Assembly: GCA_002786025.1 (NCBI GenBank)
Contig: NHNW01000087.1
Span: forward strand, 1 to 64,000
Direction of reading: 5' to 3'
Source: Zasmidium citrigriseum
Lineage: Eukaryota; Ascomycota; Dothideomycetes; Mycosphaerellales; Mycosphaerellaceae
DNA: 64,000 bases
The notes beneath the pieces were generated by a model. The model saw nothing but the letters and a program-made list of their open reading frames with translations, was not told the DNA's origin and ran no database searches. Positions 56,449 to 64,000 of this stretch are shown in pieces. Position numbers and translations under genes: made by a program. Position 1 is the first letter of the stretch, and every line of letters begins with the position of its first letter.

Positions 56449-56723
56449 TGTGAAGTCGCCAGGTGAGTATGGGTAAGTACTGCATCGAAGCGTCCTTCCT
56501 GGCTCGTGGTTCTATCCAAAACAGAGGAAGTTGTCAACGTCGCGGTCGTCCATGCCGGCAGAATCGTGGAAAGTCGCTCCTGCCTCTTTGGTGAATCGGC
56601 TTGGCATTGTCTCCAGCGCCACGACTTCATCATTCGGTTACCGAATTTAAGGGGCTGTATCGACTCGATTGTCTTTTCACATGACATTCTTGGGTATCTG
56701 ATCTATGAGTACAATGATTCTCT

Positions 56724-57770
56724 TCAACTTGCAGCCTCGGCCTTTCGCATGGGTGAAATTTGGTTCAATGTCTCCTGGTCGATCTTGAAGAAGTTGATCT
56801 GGAGTCAAGTTAGCAATCGCTATAGTAGAAGAAACAGTTGCTAGACTCACCACATCGTTGTTCTCTCCTCCATACAGCACTGGCTCAGATAGACTGGCGT
56901 TCACACTCTTCCTCACTCTATCCTCCCACACGCCCTGCCAGTTCCACTCACCTGGCCTACGAGCCCCTCCTGGCTGCTGTCGCGGAGATGCACTGCGCTC
57001 TTTACTCTGCTCCCTGCTCTCTCCAAGCGAACGTGCAACAGATGTAGCTCTGCTGGCGGCTGGCGTCTTGGAACGGTAGCTTCTCCACGCATGCCAGGCG
57101 CCATTGTTGGCCGCAGCATCCAGCGGTATCGAATCCAGCACTTCCTCCGTATCAAAAACGACGCGAATGTACTGCAGCAGCTCAACGACATGCGGTAGCT
57201 GCTGGTGCTTCGCATCGTCGCGCTCATGTTGCTCGCGCAGAGCGCCATCCTCTTCCTGGCCGTCTTGTGCCACGGCGGGCTCTTTCACGTCGGGCCTGCT
57301 TGCGACGTCGCTTGCAGATGGAAACCATTCCGGGAAGCCATGACGCAGACTGAGGCCGCCCGGGGGCAGTCGATGGGAGTCGGCGGCACCAATGGCGGGA
57401 TCGGTGGTGAAATCCCTGCTGGAGTACGTGTACGTGGTGAGCGGTGTTACAAGTGGGTGGAAGACATCACTCTGGAACGTGACTACTGGCGGGCGCTGGG
57501 GATAGTCGTCGTCAAAGGCAATTTGGAAGCGGAGCACGGCGTTCATGTATGGTCCTGGGCCGATGATGAGCGTGCCCGCGCATGCATCGATCGTGGATGC
57601 TGGCAGTCGTTGCCGCGTTGCTCACCTTTGCGGACGAAGAGTACGCCGGTCCACAGGAGCGGATGGTCTGGCACGGGGGCCACGTAGACGCCCTTGGGAC
57701 AGGCATGTTTCAAGGTCGCGTAGTCCACGCAGAGCTTCTGCCGCACGAACGCGGCCGAGGCGAAGGACAT
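56724..57770 (-). CDS. UBC-fold protein without visible catalytic cysteine (UEV/AKTIP-like)
   Basis: Three exons (57770-57626, 57554-56851, 56798-56724) give 307 aa. The N-terminal half is a ubiquitin-conjugating fold: FVRQKLCVDYATLKHACPKG, then GVYVAPVPDHPLLWTGVLFV. The splice gives GPYMNAVLRFQIAFDDDYPQ, followed by RPPVVTFQSDVFHPLVTPLT. In an active E2 the HP motif is soon followed by an HPN...C segment; here a Tyr/Thr/Ser- and Pro-rich insert follows and no cysteine is present. A C-terminal helix region (ELLQYIRVVFDTEEVLDSI) and a basic Arg/Ser-rich tail end in KIDQETLNQISPMRKAEAAS. AKTIP/FTS-type E2 variants lack the cysteine and act in vesicle transport; that role here is inference. Confidence 0.8.
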
Positions 57771-58111
57771 GATGTTAGCACCTCATGTCAGTCGGTTGTT
57801 GTGTGTTTTGGACTCGTGCGAGCTTCGACACCAGAAAGATCGCAGAAGGCTCGGCATCGGCTACGTCACGTGCGAGAACGACATGAGACGATCTCGTGGG
57901 CAGGGATCAATGCGAACACTACAAGGAGCTGATATTTGCAGCCCCGGTAGAAGGAGTCGTGGTGTGGTTACAGAACGAGGTGCATGCTGGTTAGAACTCT
58001 CAGGCATCTACATTTTGTGATTTGACCGAAATTATAAAACGTGAGCTCGTACAATGCGCAGGATTGGTCGCGGCACCATCGAAGGATGCGACACCCAGCC
58101 GCAATTAAACG
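57771..58111. other. Boundary between gene space and repeats
   Basis: Upstream region of the UBC-like gene up to the transposon target site. No supported gene. Confidence 0.45.
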
Positions 58112-58113
58112 TA

Positions 58114-58152
58114 CACCCTCTGGCCAGCTCCGAGGTGCTGAGACTAGCTCTT
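58114..58152 (+). repeat. Left terminal inverted repeat (39 bp)
   Basis: Begins CACCCTCTGGCCAGCTCCGA and matches the reverse complement of 60068-60106 at 38 of 39 positions. The one mismatch (CTAG here versus CTGG) is again a CpA-context transition. Confidence 0.88.
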
Positions 58153-60067
58153 GAGTCAATACCACCCTTGTCCAACCCCTTAATACAATCTTCTTAATTC
58201 GTGTCTATTGTTATCGCTTAGTAGAGGTGTTATTGTCCTCTTATTAGAAGAGGTTACGTTATTAAGGTTATAAGTACCCTAGGCGTAATTTAGAGTAATA
58301 ACTCTAACCCCTTTATATAACCTTCTCTTCTTTAATACTACTCTCTACTAGCTTACTACTATTTATTATCGTCTTATATAATATCTAGTACCTCCGTAAA
58401 TAACTAGATCTAGTATTATTAATATAGAAAGAGCTATATAAGATAGAGTATAAGAGAAGAGTAGTAGGTAGGCTAAGGAATAGATTCTTAGGTAGCTAGT
58501 AATATAATTACTAACTTCTTCGCCCTCTAGATAGCTATAATACTAGTACTACGCTCTTAGCGAGTATAATAGCCTCTAGATATACTATACCTAGTTATAG
58601 GGAGTATAAGGAGTATTCTTATAGCCTCTAGGCCTAAGAGTAGCTTACTTATACCCTTTTCGCTACTCGATATAAATCTAACCCCCTCTAGCTTTATACC
58701 TTTATAAGATTAAGGAATTAACTACTACCTACGCTATACTATTAAATACCTCTATAGAGTAGCTTAAGATACGATCTAGTCTATTATAGAGCGTATAGGC
58801 TATACGCCCTATACGATCTATCGTATTACTAATAAGCTAGAAACTCTAATACGTACCTAGCCTTATATTAGCCGAATCTACCTAGACGACGTACGAGCTA
58901 CTATAATATTAATACCCCTTCGCGAGTAAGTTATTAATTACTTAGAGATAGTCCCTAACGCCTATAGGCTAATATATAGTAAGCTAGCTATTTCTATAGG
59001 TCTTAATATCTCTATACGTATAATACGTTATATTATACGTACCTACGGCTTCCGACGGTATATTATAAAGGCTAAACTACTCCTTAGCGAGCTTATAAAG
59101 ATACGATAGCTTTAATAGGCTCTATAATATATAGACTAGATATAAGAAGACTAGTATAACGTTATCTTCTTAGATAAGATAGCTATATACTATAGCGGCT
59201 ACTAATAACTATATATAACTCGTAGGCTATACGAGTAATTTAATCTAGACTATCTCCGCCCTCGTAGACTTTAAATCTCTTACTAAATATACTAGGATAT
59301 AATATCTAGTATAGGAAGAGGCCTACTTATCTACTAGTAACGTTAATAATAGGGAACTATTACTACGTAGTCCTTTATTATATATATCGTATCTATAATT
59401 ATCGACTACTTCTAAGTACTTATTAATAAGATTAAACTCGAGCTTATAGCCTTTATAGGAGTACTATAGCTATACCCTATAGCTCTATACTAAAGAGAGG
59501 CTATCTTTTAGTAAAATAACGCTCTAGCTTATAAGGCTAACGTAACGAAGGCTACTCTTACTTAATAAGGCGTAAGACTTATATAGTTTCTAGCTTCCTC
59601 GCTAGATCTTAACCCTATTAAGACTATCTAGCGTATTATTAAGGATTTAATTAACTTACCCCTTATCTATATACTAACCTTAGACGTAGAGCTAGAAGCC
59701 CGTATATATAATACTTAGATATAGATTACTTATAAGTAAATTAGAGCTATTATTAGTACTATACCCTTACGTATATAAGCCGTTATTACTACTAGAGGTA
59801 GGCCTATAAAGTACTAAGAAAGGATTACTTATAATAATTAAGATTAGACTATTTAATATAGCTAGTTTAGCTTATAACTACTTGTTTAATTTACTTACTA
59901 TATACTATCTCTCTAGCCTCTCCTTTATTATCCTTAGATAGCTAGCTATCTTTAAAACTATAGTCCTTAACCTTATTATATCCTTCTTCTTTAATAGGTG
60001 CAGTCAGAAGTCACATGAGCCGCCTAACCCTTTTAATCACCACAGGGTACCCCTTGGCAAGCTAGTT

Positions 60068-60106
60068 AAGAGCCAGTCTCAGCACCTCGGAGCTGGCCAG
60101 AGGGTG
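60068..60106 (-). repeat. Right terminal inverted repeat (39 bp)
   Basis: Reverse complement of the left end, ending GGCCAGAGGGTG before the TA at 60107-60108. Confidence 0.88.
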
Positions 60107-60108
60107 TA

Positions 60109-61839
60109 CGAAACTGACTCTTGCGTGCGCCTCGAATCAGTCGCCGCGAAAGGCAATGATGACGGGTGCATCTTCCAGGCTCGCGACGTCAGATTCCTGC
60201 TTCGGGAGGCTCGTCCATTGGTGTTGAGCCACATCACACCGCTTACGCTTCACATTGAGTGAGGAGCCTCTGGGAGCGGTCATGTGGTGGAACAGCGACC
60301 AGTGATTGACATGTCACCTTTGCCCACCGAACGACGTCGACATGGCCAAGCCGGCCAATCCAGTCCGCCCGGCACAGAGGCATTCGTGAAGGCCAAGCGG
60401 CCCGGCAGCCAGTGCCAGCGCACATCGGCAAGGCGGACAGTCACGCTCGACACGTCGCTCGCATCCCGGCCGGGGCGCCGTCGCCGAGGGAGCGTCTACG
60501 GGCTGACAACGAGCGCAGACGCTGCAGCACCGGGGGCGAGAGGGAGACAGGCCGGGGAGAGTCGATTGATCGTATTGATGGGAAGTTTATGTATCTCGCG
60601 CTGGGAGCAGTCGCATCGGCATCGCGGATCGCTTGGCGGTGTGTCTGTGCGTCTTGTGTAGCATTGGTCGCATCGCATCTCGCTCGCTGCACCGCTGTTG
60701 CTGTGCGACATGCATCTCAATTGCCCCGCGTGACCGCTCGCAAATCCTTTCTGGCTGAGCAGAGCGCTGTCGACGTGTTCGTCGCCGAGGGGAAGACGCC
60801 TGCAGCAGCAGTGTCAGGACCCGCGCGCAGGACTGCGGCGATTATATGCAGCAGGCCTGCGAGTGAGGCCGCCAGACGCACTCTTCACGATGACCGGCAT
60901 TGCGCCTGGCGATGACGTCCTGCAGGCTGGCAGAAACCGTCCGCACCGCATCCCCGGTACGCCAACGGTCATATGACCGGCAGTTAGACGCCAGAGAAGT
61001 CAGGAGAAGCTTTGCAAACGGCGCTCGTCTCAGGAGACGCGCGAATCAGATGAAGGCTGCTTCCGCGCCTGCGCAGGGAGCATGGGTGCAGGAACACACG
61101 CTAATGTGATGCCGATGAGCCTATAACAGTCTCGCGTGGCGCCGTGCCCGCGTCCCTGTCGTGCTGCAAGGCCATTGGAAATAGAACATGCGGCGAAGGC
61201 AGGGCATGCGAGTCACGAAGGCTGCGGTGCCGGTGCACGATGACATGCCCCGCCGGGGGACGAGTCGCGGCGGAGAGCTCTGCGTGAGTGAGGTGCATCG
61301 TGAGGTGCTGGTGCGGGCACGGCGCTGGGCGGTGCCTCGGTGGGAGTCGAGAAGTGGGTTGGGCGCAAATGTGATGATGGGAAAGGAGCCGGCTCGTCGG
61401 CTTGCGATCCCGCGCAATCGTGCTACGAGTTACCAATTCGAAGTGACGAACCTTAGTCGCCCCCCAGCCGGAGCCTATCCTTGCGCTCTGCTCAGGAGAA
61501 GACGAAGTTTTTCACCGCCAGATTATGCTTTCCCTTTGGGCCTGGCGGGCGGCCAGCAGTTACACTTGCGCTGTTTGACTCGCCCCGTTGCACGCTGCAG
61601 CCTCCCTCCGAAGATTGCAAGACACTGGTCGACGGGCACTGCCAGAGCTCTGCCGGACCGCAGGCCCGCGGCGAAGATGCCGCTGCTCGATGCTGGCGGG
61701 GCGGTGCCTGGTGCAGTGCGGGATGCAGCATCGTAGGTATTCTTGGTTGTAGGAAGTTTTTAGTACAACCTTGTTTTCAGTGGTCCCGTGCGTCTGTAGC
61801 GGCCGTTACCGTTTCAACGTTATTTTGGTGGCAGTTGTA
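60109..61839. other. GC-richer stretch between two RIP-mutated repeats, no gene recognised
   Basis: About 1.7 kb with normal CA/TG content and several overlapping frames of 75-180 codons on both strands. All are Arg/Ala/Ser-rich without domain signatures. The coding look is probably a by-product of GC-rich sequence. It shows no intron-exon gene model that I can support. Confidence 0.4.
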
Positions 61840-64000
61840 ACGGCTCGTATCGCAATTTAGGCAAAACGGTGTCGATCCTTATATATCGTTCTTAGGCTAG
61901 TCGTTAATATATCGCCGCCGCCGCTACTACCGCTAGTAGTAAGTTGTCCGCCCTCTACCCCCCTTCCTTACTCTTAACAATAGCTTATTTAATCCCCTTA
62001 GGTTGTGCTACAAGTAGAGAGCGTCTCTTTAATCTACGGCCGAACTAACCTCTTATACTATTAATCGATAAGTTTAAAGCCCGCTAGCTATAGGTATCGA
62101 ATATATAGGAACCGAAGGAGCTACCGAGATCGAAGGATAGGCTAACGTAGAGGGTGATTTACTATTGTCGGTATAAAAGAGATGCTACTCGGCCGCGAGA
62201 GCTTCTAGACGGCCTAAGGAAGACTAAGTATTACGACTTACCTTATAACGCTTCTATTAACTTAGTAAAGCGGTTTAGGTAGGCGGAGGACTGTCTATAT
62301 AAGGTGCGAGTAAGTACTACTATTACAGATAGCGCGGCCGAGGATTTCAACCTATATTACTACTCGCTAAGTAATATAGTAAGTATCTAATAGTTAAGTA
62401 AGTAGAGCGGCGGCTAATAATATCGATAGGACTTACGGTCGGCCTTAGAGGCGCTTAAAAGCGTACTAAAGCACCTCGTAGTCGAGTTAGACGGTAACGT
62501 TGCGAAGGTCGTCTACGCCGTTAAGGAAGGCCTATTTACTCTCTAGTTTCGAGCGGTTAGCAGTTATAGCGTAACGCCTAGTATCGTTAATAAGGCGCGG
62601 CCGAAGGGTCTAAGGAAGAAGAAGAAGGTCGCTCTAGCGGCGCGAGGCAACGCTAAGATTCAAATCGATAGTTTAAAGGGTTTAAAGTGTCTAGAGTCCG
62701 GCCTAGCGATAGATCTAGAGACGGTAGAGGTAACGATCGATAGCAAGGTTATAAAAGGTGTAATTTAGTAGTATAACTAGTAGAAGAAGGTGTTAGAGAC
62801 TAGTTTAACTAGATAAGTAAGTTACGTAGAAACGCGAGAGTCTCGCGATATTAAGGATTATCTTAACTTTACTTACTAACTTCTATATAGTTATTCCTTC
62901 TTAATACTACACACAAGACAATAGACCTTCGCTAGAACCTTTTTACGATTTACGTAAGAGATAAGTTTAACAATTAGCTACCTATAGGCTATATAATACT
63001 AGAAACTTAGAGATCTAGGCTTATTAAGGAAGGGGTAAAGGTTTTAAAGAAATAGTGCCCTCGGTAGAATCTAAAGATCTGTGTAATTAATAATAGTGCT
63101 TAAGAGCGGCGGGCAATCTATCTAGTAATAGATTACAAGGTTAAGGTCTTCCTCTACTAAAAACACGCGAGAGAGACCTTTCTACGACGATTTCCTTAGG
63201 CTAAATTTCCTAAGGTTATGTAGCTCTTTAATTACGCTATATATTACGCCCGAAGCCGAGCTTAGTACAGCGAGGATTTAAAGGCAATTAATAATATATT
63301 AATTAAGAAGAAAGCCGATAAACGGGACAGAGACTACGTTAAGAATTAATAGGGTGCCGATAAGAGCTATTACTAGGTATCTTAGGCCCGACTAGACAAC
63401 CCTCTACTATTATAGATAAGGATAACCTCCCCTCTTAAAGGGTATTACGCCGCCCTTAAATATAATAGCAATAAGCGCGAGATAGTGTAGTAGGACCTAT
63501 ATACGACGATTAATTAGATTATGTTAATCGACTACCGGTAATACGACAAGGCGAAGGAGTCTATATAACGACTTAAGAAGGGTACGAGCTATTAGAAGAC
63601 GAAGGATCTATCTACGCTCTTACGGCTCTAGTTTGTAGCGCAAGATGTAATTAGAGACTAACTAGATAAGGCCGAGTAAGATCGCTATAACGACAAGCCT
63701 ATCTACCTTTATATAGTACGATTCTTCGATAGCGTAAGAGCACCTTATTATAGCTGCCTCTTCTAGTTTTAATACTTACTGCCCTGCCGCTATATCCTCC
63801 AAGATTACCTGTTTAAAGGTATTAACTTAACGGCCGTCTAGCTTTAGATATACGTTAACAACTTCGCCGGTTTTAATACCTAAGAGCGCTCTATCTACTA
63901 GTAGGTACGTAATACTAGACTCCTTATAGATAAGGGCTATAAGGTTAATAAGGAGCTTATAGAGCTAGAACTACGTAACCTTCGTAGGCACTTTAACGAA
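61840..64000 (+). mobile_element. RIP-mutated repeat of unrecognised family, cut by window end
   Basis: AT-rich and full of TAG/TAA, but on the plus strand a coding-like frame can be followed from about 63475 to the end of the window. It has stops at positions where CAG, CAA or TGG would fit. Readable pieces include DLYTTIN, IMLIDYR and PIYLYIVRFFDSVRAPYY near 63704-63760. NLRRHFNE lies at the window edge. I do not recognise the protein. Mutation is milder than in the 58-60 kb element, since some CA and TG survive. The left boundary is uncertain, somewhere between 61735 and 61900. Confidence 0.6.

Larger units (their letters stand above)
58114..60106 (+). mobile_element. Tc1/mariner-type DNA transposon, heavily RIP-mutated
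   Basis: The 1993-bp element has 39-bp terminal inverted repeats and is flanked by TA on both sides (58112-58113 and 60107-60108). On the plus strand one frame still shows DDE-transposase traces: VIFLDKIAIYYSGY at 59161-59202 (first Asp at 59173), NALAYKAN near 59518-59541, and DLNPIK with RIIKDLIN near 59605-59660. These match the Tc1 motifs once Pro/His/Glu/Trp codons changed by C-to-T or G-to-A are allowed for. Frame continuity over 480 bp without indels is striking. From about 58237 to 59882 I find no CA or TG dinucleotide, while CG, CT and CC remain. Near the ends, CA/TG reappear. The element cannot make a functional transposase. Confidence 0.85.

Noticed and set aside
60284..61840. Overlapping Arg/Ala-rich frames of 100-180 codons
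   Set aside because: Typical of GC-rich non-coding DNA; both strands are equally open and no domain is seen.
58114..64000. AT-rich end of the window as a centromere or telomere
   Set aside because: The AT richness is explained by RIP of transposons. No telomere repeats are present, and nothing centromere-specific can be seen.
1..64000. tRNA or rRNA genes, CRISPR arrays
   Set aside because: No convincing tRNA arms with B-box-like sequence, no rRNA similarity and no regularly spaced repeats were seen. A tRNA search program could still find one I missed.

Overview
The window looks like a chromosome segment of a filamentous ascomycete. The genes are split by many introns of about 47-90 nt with GT...AG borders and CTAAC-like branch sites. 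Diagnostic fungal genes are present: AbaA-type TEA factor, Rax1, Ies4, Vid30 and a single-chain urease. The repeats carry C-to-T changes in CpA context, the mark of repeat-induced point mutation (RIP). A dothideomycete (Capnodiales/Mycosphaerellales-like) is my best guess, by inference only.

Layout. 0-13 kb is housekeeping: Rax1-like RGS protein (+), abaA-like regulator (-), MRD1 (-) divergent from the LC8 dynein light chain (+), a zinc-ribbon protein (+), and urease (-). 13-20.1 kb is one complete Ty1/copia LTR retrotransposon on the minus strand. It has 213-bp LTRs and a GAGCT target duplication, is inactivated by RIP, and is inserted 91 bp upstream of the urease ATG. 21-28.5 kb holds an MFS transporter with an internal stop codon, an HMG-box protein, a FAD monooxygenase and an HSL-type esterase. 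28.7-32.2 kb is a tandem trio of F-box-like/2EXR-like proteins, the middle one frameshifted.

32.4-44.7 kb is again core: guanine deaminase, a DUF2237 protein with an apparent signal peptide, the Vid30/RanBPM-type GID subunit, Ies4 of INO80, an F-box protein, a membrane J-protein and RPA43 of RNA polymerase I. 45-47.8 kb is a second tandem trio, of an unrecognised possibly NTF2-like family; its third member has grown a 32-residue repeat tail. 48-57.8 kb holds a coilin-like acidic protein, mitochondrial seryl-tRNA synthetase, a large VWA-like protein and a UBC-fold protein without a visible catalytic cysteine.

From 58.1 kb to the end the window is repeat country. It starts with a 2-kb Tc1/mariner-type element with 39-bp inverted ends whose interior has lost essentially every CpA/TpG. 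A GC-richer stretch with no recognisable gene follows, then another RIP-altered repeat that runs off the window. Most genes here are independent housekeeping functions. The main stories are the effects of the copia element on its neighbours (urease promoter, MFS gene) and two local gene-family expansions.
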